A stretch of DNA of 53,669 nucleotides from Herbaspirillum sp. YR522 (lineage in GTDB: Bacteria > Pseudomonadota > Gammaproteobacteria > Burkholderiales > Burkholderiaceae_D), in NCBI RefSeq assembly GCF_000282575.1, contig NZ_AKJA01000051.1:1-53669 (forward strand). The letters are read 5' to 3'. The notes beneath the pieces are model-generated. The model was not told the origin of the DNA and did no database searches. It was given only the letters and a program-made list of their open reading frames with translations. The first letter of the stretch is position 1, and each line of letters opens with the position of its first letter. Positions 27,431 to 39,523 of the stretch are shown in pieces. The position numbers were made by a program, and so were the translations under genes.

Positions 27431-28921
27431 ATGATGCGACTGAACAAGACCCGTTTCACCCGTGCCTTGCTGGCAGCTTCCGTGTTTGCCGGCGTGCCGC
27501 TGGCGCAAGCCGCGCCAGCTGCTTCGCCCGCCGTGGTGGCACCCAGCGTGGCTGCCTTGCCCGATTTTGCCGATATCGTCGATCGTACCGGGCCGGGTGT
27601 GGTCAATATTCGTACCACCGAGCGCGTGCGTGGCAATGCGCAGGCGCAGGGCGGGATGGATGATCCCGAGATGCAGGAATTCTTCCGGCGCTTCTTCGGT
27701 ATTCCGATCCCGCGCCAGCAGCAGCCCGGTACCCCCCGTGGCGGCAACGGCAAGCAGGGCCAGCAGGAAGAGGTTCCGCGTGGGGTGGGCTCCGGCTTCA
27801 TCATCTCGGGCGACGGTTTCATCCTGACCAATGCCCATGTGGTCGAGGGGGCCAGCGAGGTCTACGTCACCTTGACCGACAAGCGTGAATTCAAGGCCCG
27901 CATCGTCGGTTCCGATACGCGTACCGATGTGGCCGTGTTGAAAATCGACGGCAGCAACCTGCCGCGACTGACCATGGGCGACTCCGACAAGATCCGCGCC
28001 GGCGAATGGGTGCTGGCGATCGGCTCGCCGTTTGGCCTGGAAAACACCGTGACCGCCGGCATCGTCTCGGCCAAGGCGCGCGATACCGGCGACTACCTGC
28101 CCTTGATCCAGACCGACGTTGCCGTCAATCCCGGCAATTCGGGCGGCCCGTTGATCAACCTCAAGGGCGAGGTGATCGGAATCAACTCGCAGATCTACAG
28201 CCGGTCCGGCGGCTTCATGGGCATCTCGTTCGCGGTACCCATCGATGAAGCGTTGCGTGTGGCCGACCAGCTCAAGGCCAGCGGTCGCGTCACGCGCGGA
28301 CGTATTGGCGTACAGATCGGTGAAGTCACCAAGGACGTGGCCGAGTCGCTCGGCTTGGCGCGCGCCCAGGGTGCGTTGGTGCAGCGGGTCGAGCCGGGTG
28401 GGCCGGCGGAGAAGGGTGGACTGGAGGCCGGTGACATCATCCTCAAGTTCAATGGTACCGCCATCGAGCGCCCCAGTGACCTGCCGCGCATGGTCGGCGC
28501 GACCAAGCCGGGTGCCAAGGCGACGGTCAGCGTCTGGCGCAAGGGTAGTGCGCGCGATGTTTCGCTGACGGTGGTCGAGCTCGAGGCCGACAAGCCGGCC
28601 AAGCCGGCCGAAGAGAAGAAGGCCAAGCCCGACAATGCCCCCAACGCCCTTGGCCTGATCGTCAGCGACCTGTCAGACGCCCAGAAGAAGGAGCTCAAGA
28701 CCGACAGCGGTGTCCTGGTCGAATCGGCAACCGGTGCGGCTGCGGCCGCCGGTATCCGTCCGGGTGACGTGGTGCAGCGCCTCAACGAGGTCGATATCGC
28801 CGACGCCAAGCAATTCAACCAGTTGGTGTCCAAGCTCGATAGCAAGAAGCGTGCGGCAGTGCTGGTGCGGCGCGGCGATTCGTCGCAGTTCGTGCCCTTG
28901 CGTCCGAACGGCGGCAATTAA
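27431..28921 (+). CDS. mucD: Periplasmic serine protease MucD/DegQ family
   Basis: HtrA-type envelope quality-control protease of 496 residues. A signal peptide (residues 1-28, ...AQAAPA) is followed by the trypsin-like domain with His136 (TNAHVVEG), Asp166 (TRTDVAVLKID) and Ser237 (NPGNSGGPL). Two PDZ domains follow (about 290-380 and 395-490), with GRIGVQIGEVTKDVAESL between. A Lys/Pro/Ala linker separates the PDZs. The start at 27431 (MMRLNKTRF) gives the signal peptide. It belongs to the sigma-E regulon cluster and would degrade misfolded periplasmic proteins. Confidence 0.94.
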   Translation: MMRLNKTRFTRALLAASVFAGVPLAQAAPAASPAVVAPSVAALPDFADIVDRTGPGVVNIRTTERVRGNAQAQGGMDDPEMQEFFRRFFGIPIPRQQQPGTPRGGNGKQGQQEEVPRGVGSGFIISGDGFILTNAHVVEGASEVYVTLTDKREFKARIVGSDTRTDVAVLKIDGSNLPRLTMGDSDKIRAGEWVLAIGSPFGLENTVTAGIVSAKARDTGDYLPLIQTDVAVNPGNSGGPLINLKGEVIGINSQIYSRSGGFMGISFAVPIDEALRVADQLKASGRVTRGRIGVQIGEVTKDVAESLGLARAQGALVQRVEPGGPAEKGGLEAGDIILKFNGTAIERPSDLPRMVGATKPGAKATVSVWRKGSARDVSLTVVELEADKPAKPAEEKKAKPDNAPNALGLIVSDLSDAQKKELKTDSGVLVESATGAAAAAGIRPGDVVQRLNEVDIADAKQFNQLVSKLDSKKRAAVLVRRGDSSQFVPLRPNGGN

Positions 28922-28939
28922 GCCCTGGTATCAGGCTAT

Positions 28940-28973
28940 CGAGGCCGCATGCCATGTGCATGCGGCCTCGTTT
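28940..28973 (+). terminator. Hairpin between mucD and the glutaredoxin gene
   Basis: A perfect 13-bp stem (28940-28952 with 28958-28970) and a 5-nt loop, but only three T follow. It may terminate some mucD transcripts or protect the mRNA 3' end. The glutaredoxin RBS starts 8 nt later. Confidence 0.6.
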
Positions 28974-28990
28974 CATCTGCAGGAGGCAAT

Positions 28991-29254
28991 ATGCGACCGG
29001 CCCGTTTTGTCATCTATTCACGCAGCTATTGCCATCTATGCGATGACATGAGGGATGCGTTGCTGGCTCGCTTCGGATTGGCCCAGGACCAGGTCGAGAT
29101 GGTCGACGTCGACGCCGACGCCGCGCTCGAGGCACAGTACGACGAGCTCGTTCCGGTATTGATGGGACGGGGCGTGGACGGCAGCATGAGCAGGCTGTGC
29201 CATCACTTTCTCGATCCGGCCGCGGTGCAGGGCTTCATGCAAGCGAACGGCTGA
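28991..29254 (+). CDS. Glutaredoxin-like protein (DUF836 family)
   Basis: Small thioredoxin-fold protein of 87 residues with the redox motif CHLC at about residues 13-16 (YSRSYCHLCDDMRDAL). A later DELVPVLMGRG matches the cis-Pro strand region. The start at 28991 has a perfect AGGAGG RBS at 28981-28986. The family is found between mucD and lepA in Burkholderiales. Its electron source and substrate are unknown; disulfide reduction is inferred from the fold. Confidence 0.83.
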   Translation: MRPARFVIYSRSYCHLCDDMRDALLARFGLAQDQVEMVDVDADAALEAQYDELVPVLMGRGVDGSMSRLCHHFLDPAAVQGFMQANG

Positions 29255-29389
29255 GGCGAAGTTTCGAGTGTCGTTGGCACAGGTGATGGTGGGGTCGACA
29301 ATATTTCCTTTTGTCAATACTTGTCGATTGCCAGTGCAAGCAGGGCAGTATGCCTATGGGGAAAGTCGGATTCCGGGGCCGAATTCCGG

Positions 29390-29395
29390 TAGAAT
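29390..29395 (+). promoter_or_regulatory. Candidate -10 of a lepA promoter
   Basis: TAGAAT (five of six), about 90 nt before the lepA ATG and upstream of the hairpin at 29418-29462. No clear -35 is present. Confidence 0.3.
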
Positions 29396-29417
29396 GCGGG
29401 GTCGAACAAGCTGTTGC

Positions 29418-29462
29418 AAAGGCGCTCGGCCGGGACTGCTCCCGCACCTGGGCGCCTTTTTT
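29418..29462 (+). terminator. Terminator-like hairpin in the lepA leader
   Basis: An 8-bp stem (29418-29425 with 29452-29459), an inner cggga/tcccg hairpin and a T run. It ends only 20 nt before the lepA start, too close for a promoter between them. It may end the glutaredoxin transcript or attenuate lepA. Confidence 0.7.
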
Positions 29463-29482
29463 CATCGTTTCCCCGTCTGTTA

Positions 29483-31276
<1,794 letters not shown>

Positions 31277-31277
31277 C

Positions 31278-32192
31278 ATGCAGGCACTGTTGGGCAACTT
31301 CGCATTGATTCTGTTTGTATTGATGGTGGTCACCGGTATCGTCTGGTTCGCCGATGTATTCTTTCTTGCCAAGCAGCGCCGCGCCCGCGCCGACGCTGCG
31401 CTGGCAGAGTTCGATGCCCGCGCGGCGCGCCTGTCGGCCGATGGCGTACGCGCCGATGCCGCCACCGCCGGCGGTCGTGCCGAACTGCAGGCCCGCTTGC
31501 TCAAGCAACCGGCCTGGATCGAATACTCGGGCAGCTTCTTCCCGGTCATCGCCCTCGTGTTCTGCCTGCGTTCCTTCCTCTACGAACCATTCAAGATCCC
31601 GTCGGCGTCGATGGTGCCAACGCTGCTGGTGGGCGACCTGATCCTGGTGAACAAATTCACCTACGGTATCCGGCTGCCGATCATCAACAAGAAGATCATC
31701 GAGATGAACCAGCCGCAACGCGGCGATGTGATGGTGTTCAAGTATCCCAAGGACCTGACGGTCGACTACATCAAGCGGGTCGTCGGTGTGCCTGGTGATA
31801 AAATAGTCTATAAAAACAAGCGCTTAACGGTGAATGGTGAAGAAATTTCTTATAAACCGTTGCCGGATTATCTGGACGAGGAAAATCTGGCGTACTATAA
31901 GCAATGGCAGGAAAACCTGACCGGCGTGGAGCACAAGATCCTCACCGATGATCGTGCGCCAAATTTCGTGCCCAATCCCGATGCGTTCCCGCATCATGAG
32001 CTGTGCACCTACAACGCCGACGGTTTTGCCTGCACCGTACCGCCAGGCGAGTACTTCATGATGGGCGATAACCGCGACAACAGCCTGGACAGCCGCTATT
32101 GGGGCTTCGTCCCGGACCAGAACATCGTCGGCCGAGCCTTCTTCGTCTGGATGAACCTGGGTAACCTGAAGCGGATCGGCGCTTTCAAGTAA
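31278..32192 (+). CDS. lepB: Signal peptidase I
   Basis: Inner-membrane protease of 304 residues that cleaves Sec and Tat signal peptides. Two N-terminal membrane segments (about 7-30 and 86-102) flank a cytoplasmic loop. The Ser/Lys dyad is Ser111 (PSASMVPTL) and Lys166 (DYIKRVVGVPGD). MMGDNRDNSLDSRYWGFVP is box E. An insert with KYYKQW... between box D and E is common in betaproteobacteria. It starts 1 nt after lepA. About 145 nt without features separate it from rnc. Confidence 0.96.
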   Translation: MQALLGNFALILFVLMVVTGIVWFADVFFLAKQRRARADAALAEFDARAARLSADGVRADAATAGGRAELQARLLKQPAWIEYSGSFFPVIALVFCLRSFLYEPFKIPSASMVPTLLVGDLILVNKFTYGIRLPIINKKIIEMNQPQRGDVMVFKYPKDLTVDYIKRVVGVPGDKIVYKNKRLTVNGEEISYKPLPDYLDEENLAYYKQWQENLTGVEHKILTDDRAPNFVPNPDAFPHHELCTYNADGFACTVPPGEYFMMGDNRDNSLDSRYWGFVPDQNIVGRAFFVWMNLGNLKRIGAFK

Positions 32193-32337
32193 CAAGCCGT
32201 ATCCTGATCAAGCAGTTTCCATCGAGCATTTTTTGCAGTGGAGGCAAACGCCTGAAGGGACGTCTGGACTGGCCGGATCGCCATCGTACTGCGGCAACGC
32301 GGGACGGCGATGACCGGCCCGAATGACGGATGAACAA

Positions 32338-33405
32338 ATGGATCCTCAACTCTTGCAACATCGGCTAGGCCACACCTTCAAGGATGCTTCATTGTTGCAG
32401 CAGGCCTTGACGCACCGTAGCCATAGCGCCTTGCATAATGAGCGGCTGGAGTTTCTTGGCGATTCGATCTTGAACTGTGTCGTGGCATCGCTGCTGTTCG
32501 ACCGCTACGACAAGATCGACGAAGGTGACCTCTCACGCCTGCGCGCCAACCTGGTCAAGCAGCAATCCCTCTACGAAATCGCCCAGCGCCTGGAATTGTC
32601 CCAGTTCTTGCGACTGGGCGAGGGCGAGCTCAAGTCGGGCGGTTTTCGCCGCCCTTCGATCCTGGCCGATACGCTCGAGGCCCTGTTCGGCGCGATCTTC
32701 CTGGATTCCGGCTTCGAAGCGGCACGCGATGTGATCCAGGCGCTATATTTGCCGGTACTGGACCATGTCGATCCGCGTACCCTGGGCAAGGACGCCAAGA
32801 CGCTGCTGCAGGAATTCCTGCAGGGCAAGAAGATCCCGCTGCCACAATACAACGTGATCGCCACCCACGGGGCGGCCCATAACCAGGAGTTCGAGATCGA
32901 ATGCCTGGTACCCAAGCTCGATATCCAGGTGTTCGGCACCGGCGGCAGTCGACGCGCGGGCGAGCAGGCCGCGGCCAAGCTGGCGCTCGAAGCGGTCCAG
33001 CTGGCGCTGGTCAAGAGCCCGGCCACTACCCGCAAGCCGCGCGCCCGTACCGCCCAGCTGAAGCTGGCCGGTATCGCCACCATCCAGCCGGATGCGCCGG
33101 TCGAGCCGGACGAGGCGGTCGCCCGCGGCAATCGCCCCGAGGCCATCGAACGCGGCGCCGCTCGCACCCCCAAGAATGACCTGGTGGATAAGGCCGAGCG
33201 CGCCGAAAAAGCGGACAAGGCCGACAAGATGGACAAGGCCGAGAAACCCGAAAAGGCCGAAAAGATCGAAAAAGCCGAGGGCGACAAACCTGCCAAGCCC
33301 GCCAAGCAAGCCCATCCACCGGCCAAGCAGGAAGGCCGCCATGACCCCGTGGCGGCAGAACCCATCTCGGCAGCCGCGGCTGCCACGCAATCGAAGACAG
33401 CATGA
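32338..33405 (+). CDS. rnc: Ribonuclease III with a long C-terminal Lys/Glu/Ala-rich tail
   Basis: Double-strand-specific endoribonuclease, dimeric, processing 16S/23S rRNA and mRNAs. The catalytic domain shows [12 protein letters not shown] (near residue 37) and [13 protein letters not shown] (near 111). The dsRNA-binding domain runs to about residue 224 ([21 protein letters not shown]). A further tail of about 130 residues, rich in Lys, Glu, Ala, Asp and Pro, follows, with tandem KAEK/KADK-like units at 33187-33291. E. coli RNase III is 226 residues. The start was set at 32338 (GGA 7 nt upstream); an ATG at 32323 would add five residues. It overlaps era by 4 nt. Confidence 0.94.
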   Translation: MDPQLLQHRLGHTFKDASLLQQALTHRSHSALHNERLEFLGDSILNCVVASLLFDRYDKIDEGDLSRLRANLVKQQSLYEIAQRLELSQFLRLGEGELKSGGFRRPSILADTLEALFGAIFLDSGFEAARDVIQALYLPVLDHVDPRTLGKDAKTLLQEFLQGKKIPLPQYNVIATHGAAHNQEFEIECLVPKLDIQVFGTGGSRRAGEQAAAKLALEAVQLALVKSPATTRKPRARTAQLKLAGIATIQPDAPVEPDEAVARGNRPEAIERGAARTPKNDLVDKAERAEKADKADKMDKAEKPEKAEKIEKAEGDKPAKPAKQAHPPAKQEGRHDPVAAEPISAAAAATQSKTA

Positions 33406-34328
33406 CTGATTCCCCCATGACCGGCACTGCGCCGGCGCCCGCGGCCGACGACTATCGTTGCGGCTATATCGCCATCATCGGCCGCCCCAACGTGGGCAAG
33501 TCGACCTTGATGAATGCCCTGGTGGGCGCCAAGGTCAGCATCACCTCGCGCAAGGCCCAGACCACGCGCCATCGTATTACCGGCATCCAGACACTCGACA
33601 ATACCCAGTTCGTCTATATCGACACCCCGGGTTTCCAGACACGCCACAGCAACGCCCTCAACAAGACCCTCAACCGGACCGTCACCAGCACCTTGACGGC
33701 CGCTGACGTGATCCTGTTCGTGATCGAGGCTGGCACTTTCGGCCCGGCCGACCAGCTGGTGCTCGACCTGGTGCCGCCCTCGGTGCCGTGCATCCTGGTG
33801 CTCAACAAGTCCGATCGCAGCAAGGACAAGGCCGCGCTGATGCCGTTCGCCCAGGAAGTGGCGTCGCATCGCGACTTTACCGCCGTGGTGCCGGTGTCGG
33901 CCAAGCAGCGTTTCCAGCTGGACCGCCTGCAGGAAGAAATTCGCCGTCACCTGCCCAACAATCCGCCGATGTTCGACGAAGACGACATCACCGACCGCAG
34001 CGAGAAATTCCTCGCCTCCGAGATCGTGCGCGAGAAGGTGTTTCGCTACGTCGGCGAGGAATTGCCCTATACCAGTACCGTGGTGCTCGAGAAATTCGAG
34101 CAGGAAGGCAACCTGCGCCGCATCTTCGCCGCCATCCTGGTCGAACGCGACAACCACAAGGCCATGGTAATCGGCCAGAAGGGTGCGCGCCTGAAAGAAA
34201 TCTCGACCCAGGCGCGGCTCGACATGGAGCGTTTGTTCGGCGGTCCGGTCTATCTCGAGATCTGGGTCAAGGTCAAATCGGGCTGGGCCGACAACGAAGC
34301 CGGCCTGCGCGCCTACGGCTACGAGTAA
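33402..34328 (+). CDS. era: GTPase Era
   Basis: Essential GTPase of 308 residues that binds the 3' end of 16S rRNA and assists 30S assembly. G1 is GRPNVGKST near residue 27, G3 is DTPGFQ near 73, G4 is NKSD near 136. The KH domain contains [12 protein letters not shown] near 258. An N-terminal extension of about 18 residues (Ala/Pro-rich) precedes the G domain. It overlaps rnc by 4 nt (ATGA), so it is translationally coupled to RNase III, another 16S maturation factor. Confidence 0.97.
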   Translation: MTDSPMTGTAPAPAADDYRCGYIAIIGRPNVGKSTLMNALVGAKVSITSRKAQTTRHRITGIQTLDNTQFVYIDTPGFQTRHSNALNKTLNRTVTSTLTAADVILFVIEAGTFGPADQLVLDLVPPSVPCILVLNKSDRSKDKAALMPFAQEVASHRDFTAVVPVSAKQRFQLDRLQEEIRRHLPNNPPMFDEDDITDRSEKFLASEIVREKVFRYVGEELPYTSTVVLEKFEQEGNLRRIFAAILVERDNHKAMVIGQKGARLKEISTQARLDMERLFGGPVYLEIWVKVKSGWADNEAGLRAYGYE

Positions 34329-34388
34329 GCTCGCCCGCCGCCGGGCCCATCATCGTCGGTATTGCAGTTCAACGCATCCAGGACATCC

Positions 34389-35240
34389 ATGACTACCGTG
34401 CTCTCCGAATCCCAACTGGTCGCGCCGGTGCAGGCAGAACAGGGAGTCGTCGCCCGTACCGGCACGCCCACCCGCAAGCCGCGTGCGGCCGGCGGCCCCG
34501 CACGCGGGCGCAGCAGCCCACTCGAGAAAGAACACAAGGTGCAGGCGCAGCCTGGCTTTGTGCTGCACAGCTACCCCTACAAGGAAACCAGCCTGATCAT
34601 CGACGTGCTTACGCGCGACCATGGTCGGGTCGCGCTGGTGGCCAAGGGCGCCAAGCGCCCGCATTCCAAGTTGCGGGGTGCCTTGCAGACCTTCCAGCCG
34701 CTCTCGCTGTCGTGGAGCGGCAAGTCCGAGATGCGCACGTTGACCGAGGCCGAATGGGTGGGCGGCTTGTTGCCGCTGGAAAAATCGGCGCTGCTGTGCG
34801 GTTTCTACCTCAACGAATTGCTGGTCAAGCTGCTGGCGCGCGAGGATGCGCATCCGGCGCTGTTCGACCACTACGTGGCCACGCTCAACAAGCTGGCTCA
34901 TGGCGAGAACGCACCCATCGTGCTGCGCCAGTTCGAACGCGCCCTGCTGCGCCAGACCGGGGTGGCCGGCAACTGGGGCCACTGCACGCTCAGCAATCGG
35001 CCGGTGCAGCCTGGCGCTACCTATGTGGTCGACCCGGAACACGGCACCCGTCCCGAGCGGTTGTCCGACCGTGCGCCGAAGGTCTCGGGCAAGACGCTGC
35101 TGGATATGGAGCGGGAAGACTACAGCGATCCCACCACGCAGTTGCAGAGCAAGTTCCTGATGCGTTACCTGCTGGCGCACCACCTGGGAAATGCCCAGCT
35201 CAACACGCGTCAGATCCTGATCGACCTGATGCAGCTGTGA
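34389..35240 (+). CDS. recO: DNA repair protein RecO
   Basis: Recombination mediator that, with RecR, loads RecA on SSB-coated DNA. It has 283 residues, longer than E. coli RecO (242) mainly by an N-terminal stretch of about 50 residues rich in Ala, Pro and Arg before the OB fold ([20 protein letters not shown]). The central helical region holds [15 protein letters not shown]. The start ATG at 34389 has AGGA upstream; a TTG at 34362 is less likely. The N-terminal extension could be partly wrong; an internal start near the OB fold lacks a clear RBS. Confidence 0.92.
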   Translation: MTTVLSESQLVAPVQAEQGVVARTGTPTRKPRAAGGPARGRSSPLEKEHKVQAQPGFVLHSYPYKETSLIIDVLTRDHGRVALVAKGAKRPHSKLRGALQTFQPLSLSWSGKSEMRTLTEAEWVGGLLPLEKSALLCGFYLNELLVKLLAREDAHPALFDHYVATLNKLAHGENAPIVLRQFERALLRQTGVAGNWGHCTLSNRPVQPGATYVVDPEHGTRPERLSDRAPKVSGKTLLDMEREDYSDPTTQLQSKFLMRYLLAHHLGNAQLNTRQILIDLMQL

Positions 35241-35316
35241 ACCCGCTTTCGATGTGGCGCCGGCGATCTTGCCTGGTCGCGCCACGCGCGCATTTCACCC
35301 ACTGAACCGACATACC

Positions 35317-36102
35317 ATGAGTTACCTGCAGCCCGCCGGCCCGACCATTGAACTGGGCATCAACATCGATCACGTGGCTACCTTGCGCAACGCGCGCGGC
35401 ACCGCCTATCCGGACCCGATCAGGGCCGCGCTGGAGGCCGAGCAGGCCGGCGCCGACGCCATTACGCTGCACCTGCGCGAAGACCGGCGCCACATTCGCG
35501 ATGCCGACGTGCGGGCGATTCGTCCGCTGCTCACTACGCGGATGAACCTGGAAGCGGCCGTGACCAGCGAAATGCTCGACTTCGCCTGCGTCATCGCACC
35601 ACAGGATGTCTGCCTGGTGCCCGAAAAGCGCACCGAGATCACTACCGAAGGCGGGCTCGATGTGGTTGGGCATTTCACTCAGGTGCAGGCCGCCGTGCGT
35701 CAATTGCAGCAACAGGGCATCCGCGTCTCGCTGTTCATCGATGCCGAACCCGACCAGATCCGAGCCGCCGCCGAGGCGGGCGCGCCGGTCATCGAGTTGC
35801 ATACCGGGCGTTATGCCGATGCCCACGACCAGAGCGAGCAGGCGCTCGAACTCGAACGCATCCGCAGCGGCGTGCTGCAAGGCGTGCGCCACGGGCTCAA
35901 GGTCAATGCAGGGCATGGCTTGCACTACACCAATGTGCAGGCCATCGCGGCCATCGAGGACATCGCCGAACTCAATATCGGTCACGCCGTCGTGGCGCAG
36001 TCGGTATTTGCCGGCTGGCGCAACGCGGTGGCCGACATGAAGGCCATCATGGTCAAGGCGCGCATCGATGCCATCGGCCGCTCTGCCCGGAACGAAAAAT
36101 GA
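35317..36102 (+). CDS. pdxJ: Pyridoxine 5'-phosphate synthase
   Basis: TIM-barrel enzyme of 261 residues making pyridoxine 5'-phosphate (vitamin B6) from 1-deoxyxylulose 5-phosphate and 3-amino-1-hydroxyacetone 1-phosphate. Motifs: [30 protein letters not shown], and [18 protein letters not shown] near 212 is the phosphate-binding loop. The start at 35317 (MSYLQPAG) is the family start. It overlaps acpS by 4 nt, as in many proteobacteria (pdxJ-acpS). Confidence 0.96.
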   Translation: MSYLQPAGPTIELGINIDHVATLRNARGTAYPDPIRAALEAEQAGADAITLHLREDRRHIRDADVRAIRPLLTTRMNLEAAVTSEMLDFACVIAPQDVCLVPEKRTEITTEGGLDVVGHFTQVQAAVRQLQQQGIRVSLFIDAEPDQIRAAAEAGAPVIELHTGRYADAHDQSEQALELERIRSGVLQGVRHGLKVNAGHGLHYTNVQAIAAIEDIAELNIGHAVVAQSVFAGWRNAVADMKAIMVKARIDAIGRSARNEK

Positions 36103-36491
36103 TCTACGGCATCGGCACCGACATCCTCCAGATCTCGCGCGTGCAGGCGGCGTTGCAGCGGCATGGCGACCGTTTCGCCGAGCGCATCCTGGGGCCGGAA
36201 GAGCTGCAGAAGTACCTGCGCCGCAAGGCCAAGGTCGAAGCGCGCGGCATACGCTTCCTGGCGACCCGCTTTGCCGCCAAGGAAGCCTTTTCGAAGGCCA
36301 TCGGCATGGGCATGCGCATGCCCATGACCTGGCGCTCCATGCAGGTGCTCAACGCGCCCAGCGGCAAGCCGGTGGCGCAGTGCAGCGGGGCCTTGCAGGA
36401 GTGGATGACGCACCAGGGGCTCACGGCCCAGGTCAGCATCACCGATGAGGCCGAATACGCCGTGGCCTTCGTCATCGTGGAGAAATCATGA
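36099..36491 (+). CDS. acpS: Holo-[acyl-carrier-protein] synthase
   Basis: Transfers 4'-phosphopantetheine from CoA to Ser of ACP. It has 130 residues. The Mg-binding Asp is in [10 protein letters not shown] (near residue 8), and the Glu of [10 protein letters not shown] near 60 is the second ligand. It is translationally coupled to pdxJ upstream and nagZ downstream, with 4-nt overlaps on both sides. It would activate the AcpP encoded at 23545. Confidence 0.96.
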   Translation: MIYGIGTDILQISRVQAALQRHGDRFAERILGPEELQKYLRRKAKVEARGIRFLATRFAAKEAFSKAIGMGMRMPMTWRSMQVLNAPSGKPVAQCSGALQEWMTHQGLTAQVSITDEAEYAVAFVIVEKS

Positions 36492-37504
36492 ACCCGCTCG
36501 GCCCCGTCATGCTCGATGTGGTCGGCACCACGCTCGACCAGGCAGACACGGCGCGCATTGCCCACCGCCTGACCGGCGGCGTGATCCTGTTCGCCCGCAA
36601 TTTCCAGGACCGCGCGCAACTGTTGGCGTTGACCTCGGCCATTCGCGCCGTGCGTGCCGATGTGATCATTGCGGTCGATCACGAAGGCGGCCGTGTGCAG
36701 CGTTTCCGTACCGATGGCTTCACGCGCCTGCCGGCCATGGGGCGCCTGGGCCAGCTGTGGGATAGCGATGTCCTGCAGGCCACCCGCATGGCGACGGCCA
36801 CCGGCTATGTGCTGGCGGCCGAATTGCGCGCCTGCGGCGTGGACCTGTCGTTCACGCCAGTGCTCGATCTCGACTATGGCGAATCGACCGTGATCGGCGA
36901 CCGCGCCTTCCACCGCGATCCGCGGGTGGTCACCTTGCTGGCCAAGAGCCTCAACCATGGCCTGGCATTGGCGGGCATGGCCAACTGCGGCAAGCATTTT
37001 CCCGGGCATGGTTTCGTTGCCGCCGATTCGCACGTCGCCATTCCGGTCGACGAGCGTGAGCTGGAGCAGATCCTGGGCCAAGACGCCACCCCCTACGACT
37101 GGCTCGGCATGAGCCTGGCCGCGGTGATGCCGGCGCACGTGATCTACCCGAAGGTCGATGCGCAACCGGCCGGCTTCTCGCGCAAGTGGCTGTCGATGTT
37201 GCGCCAGCGCTTTGCGTTCCAGGGCGTCATCTTCAGCGACGACCTCAGCATGCACGGCGCCAGCGTCGCCGGTGGCGCGCTCGACGCCGCGCGCGCCGCG
37301 CTTGATGCCGGCTGCGACGTGGCGCTGATCTGCAATTCGCCGCACAAGGCCGACCAGATCCTGGCCGGGCTCGACGACGCCATCGACGCTGCCTCGGCCG
37401 CGCGCCTGGCCGCACTCAAGCCGGGCGCCGCCGCCCTCGACTGGGACGCGCTGCAGCGCGAGCCGCGTTACCAGGCCGCGCGCGCATTGGTGTCGTCGCT
37501 CTAG
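36488..37504 (+). CDS. nagZ: Beta-N-acetylhexosaminidase NagZ
   Basis: Glycoside hydrolase family 3 enzyme of 338 residues, cytoplasmic, releasing N-acetylglucosamine from muropeptides in cell-wall recycling. The family motif is [15 protein letters not shown], with the catalytic His on the flexible loop, and the nucleophile Asp is in [10 protein letters not shown] near 247. It makes signals that can induce AmpC beta-lactamase in other bacteria. It overlaps acpS by 4 nt. Confidence 0.95.
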   Translation: MNPLGPVMLDVVGTTLDQADTARIAHRLTGGVILFARNFQDRAQLLALTSAIRAVRADVIIAVDHEGGRVQRFRTDGFTRLPAMGRLGQLWDSDVLQATRMATATGYVLAAELRACGVDLSFTPVLDLDYGESTVIGDRAFHRDPRVVTLLAKSLNHGLALAGMANCGKHFPGHGFVAADSHVAIPVDERELEQILGQDATPYDWLGMSLAAVMPAHVIYPKVDAQPAGFSRKWLSMLRQRFAFQGVIFSDDLSMHGASVAGGALDAARAALDAGCDVALICNSPHKADQILAGLDDAIDAASAARLAALKPGAAALDWDALQREPRYQAARALVSSL

Positions 37505-37528
37505 GCCGTCCCGTCGCCAGTTGCCGCC

Positions 37529-39394
37529 ATGTCCGACGCCATCGACACCCGCTTGCCCGATCCGCGCGAACTCGTGCTGGAAACGGTTGCCCGCCTGCCG
37601 CACCTGCCCGGCGTCTATCGCTACTTCGACGCGCAGGACAACGTGCTCTACGTGGGCAAGGCGCGCGATCTCAAGAAGCGGGTGTCGAGCTATTTCCAGA
37701 AGACCCTGACCAGCCCGCGCATCGCCATGATGGTCGAGCGCATCGCTCGCCTTGAAACCACGGTCACCCGCAGCGAAGCCGAAGCGCTGCTGCTGGAAAA
37801 CAACCTGATCAAGACGCTGCGTCCGCGCTTCAATATCCTGTTTCGCGACGACAAGTCGTATCCGTACCTGAAGATCACCGGGCATGCCTACCCGCGCATG
37901 GCCTACTATCGCGGCGCGGTCGACAAGCGCAACCAGTATTTCGGCCCTTTCCCCAACGCCAGCGCGGTCAAGGAATCGATCCAGATCCTGCAGAAGGTGT
38001 TCTTGCTGCGCACCTGCGAGGACACCGTTTTCGCCAATCGCACGCGGCCTTGCCTGCTGCACCAGATCCACCGCTGCAGCGCTCCTTGCGTGAAGCTGAT
38101 CGACACCGAAAGCTACGCCATCGATGTCGAGAATGCCTCCAAGTTCTTGCGCGGCCGGCAGAACGAAGTGATGCAGGCACTGGAGCAGAAGATGCACGCC
38201 TTCGCCGCCGATCTCAAGTTCGAGCAGGCCGCTGCCGTGCGCGACCAGATAGGTTCGCTCTCCAGCGTGCTGCACCAGCAGAGCATGGAAACGGTCAGCG
38301 ACGCCGATATCGATGTGATCGCGGTGGTGGTGCAGGGCGGTCGCGCCTGCGTCAACCTGGCCATGGTACGGGGCGGCCGGCACCTGGGGGATCGCGCGTA
38401 TTTCCCGACCCACGTCGACGATGCGCTGGCCACCGGCGAAGACAGTCTCGAGGTCGAGGTACTCAAGGCCTTCATGGCGCAGCACTACATCGACAAGTTC
38501 ATCCCGTCGGCTCTCATCGTGGGCACCGAGTTCGACGATCCGGCGCTGATGGTGGCGCTCATGGAGCAGTGCGGGCATCGTATCGCGCTGACCTTCCAGC
38601 CGCAGGGCCAGCGACGCCAATGGCTGGAGATGGCCAGCAAGGGCGCCGAGCTGTCACTGGCGCGCCTGTTGGCCGAGCAGGGTTCGCAACAGTCGCGCAC
38701 CCGCGCGCTGGCCGACGTGCTCGAGCTGGAGACCGAAGACCTCGACAGCCTGCGCGCCGAATGTTTCGACATCAGCCACACCCAGGGCGAGGCGACCCAG
38801 GCCTCATGCGTGGTGTTCCACCATCACGCCATGCAGAACGGCGAATACCGTCGCTACAACATCAACGACATCACGCCCGGCGACGACTACGCGGCCATGC
38901 GCCAGGTGTTGATGCGCCGTTACGAAAAGGTCGCCAACGGCGACGGCGTGATGCCCGACATCGTCCTCATCGATGGCGGCCGTGGGCAGGTCGAGATGGC
39001 ACGCCAGGTACTCACCGAGCTGGGCCTGGACATCGGACTCATCGTCGGCGTGGCCAAGGGCGAGGGGCGCAAGGTCGGGCTGGAGACATTGATCTTCGCC
39101 GACGGCCGTGCCCCGCGGGAACTGGGCAAGGAATCGGCGGCACTGATGCTGATTGCCCAGATTCGCGACGAGGCGCACCGCTTTGCCATTACCGGCATGC
39201 GGGCCAAGCGGGCGCGGGCGCGCCAGAGTTCGCGCCTGGAAGAAATCGAAGGCATCGGCGCCAAGCGGCGCCAACGCCTGCTGGTGCGTTTCGGCGGCTT
39301 GCGGGGGGTGGCCGACGCCAGCATCGACGACCTGGCCTCGGTCGACGGCATCTCGCGCCAGCTGGCCGAACAGATCTACCGCCAACTGCATTGA
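37529..39394 (+). CDS. uvrC: UvrABC system protein C
   Basis: Excision-repair nuclease of 621 residues that makes both incisions around UvrB-bound damage. The GIY-YIG domain is at about 25-105 ([20 protein letters not shown]), the UvrB-interacting UVR motif near 215 ([13 protein letters not shown]), and the RNase H-like domain around 390-540 with [10 protein letters not shown]. Helix-hairpin-helix repeats end the protein ([17 protein letters not shown]). The start ATG at 37529 follows a 24-nt gap after nagZ. uvrC followed by pgsA is a common gammaproteobacterial and betaproteobacterial order. Confidence 0.97.
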   Translation: MSDAIDTRLPDPRELVLETVARLPHLPGVYRYFDAQDNVLYVGKARDLKKRVSSYFQKTLTSPRIAMMVERIARLETTVTRSEAEALLLENNLIKTLRPRFNILFRDDKSYPYLKITGHAYPRMAYYRGAVDKRNQYFGPFPNASAVKESIQILQKVFLLRTCEDTVFANRTRPCLLHQIHRCSAPCVKLIDTESYAIDVENASKFLRGRQNEVMQALEQKMHAFAADLKFEQAAAVRDQIGSLSSVLHQQSMETVSDADIDVIAVVVQGGRACVNLAMVRGGRHLGDRAYFPTHVDDALATGEDSLEVEVLKAFMAQHYIDKFIPSALIVGTEFDDPALMVALMEQCGHRIALTFQPQGQRRQWLEMASKGAELSLARLLAEQGSQQSRTRALADVLELETEDLDSLRAECFDISHTQGEATQASCVVFHHHAMQNGEYRRYNINDITPGDDYAAMRQVLMRRYEKVANGDGVMPDIVLIDGGRGQVEMARQVLTELGLDIGLIVGVAKGEGRKVGLETLIFADGRAPRELGKESAALMLIAQIRDEAHRFAITGMRAKRARARQSSRLEEIEGIGAKRRQRLLVRFGGLRGVADASIDDLASVDGISRQLAEQIYRQLH

Positions 39395-39523
39395 GGCAGG
39401 CAGGGCGGGGCGCTGCCGGCGCGTGCCTATAGCATGCGACTACCGCGGCACGCCGCAGCCTGGCGACTCTGCTACTATTCGTTAAATTTTTTTTGTGTAC
39501 GCCGCACCCTCGAACAAAGACGT

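Noticed and set aside
36104..38620. Open frame of 838 codons on the minus strand
   Set aside because: It lies antisense to acpS, nagZ and uvrC, which have clear motifs and operon structure. High GC makes long mirror frames common; the translation shows no domain.
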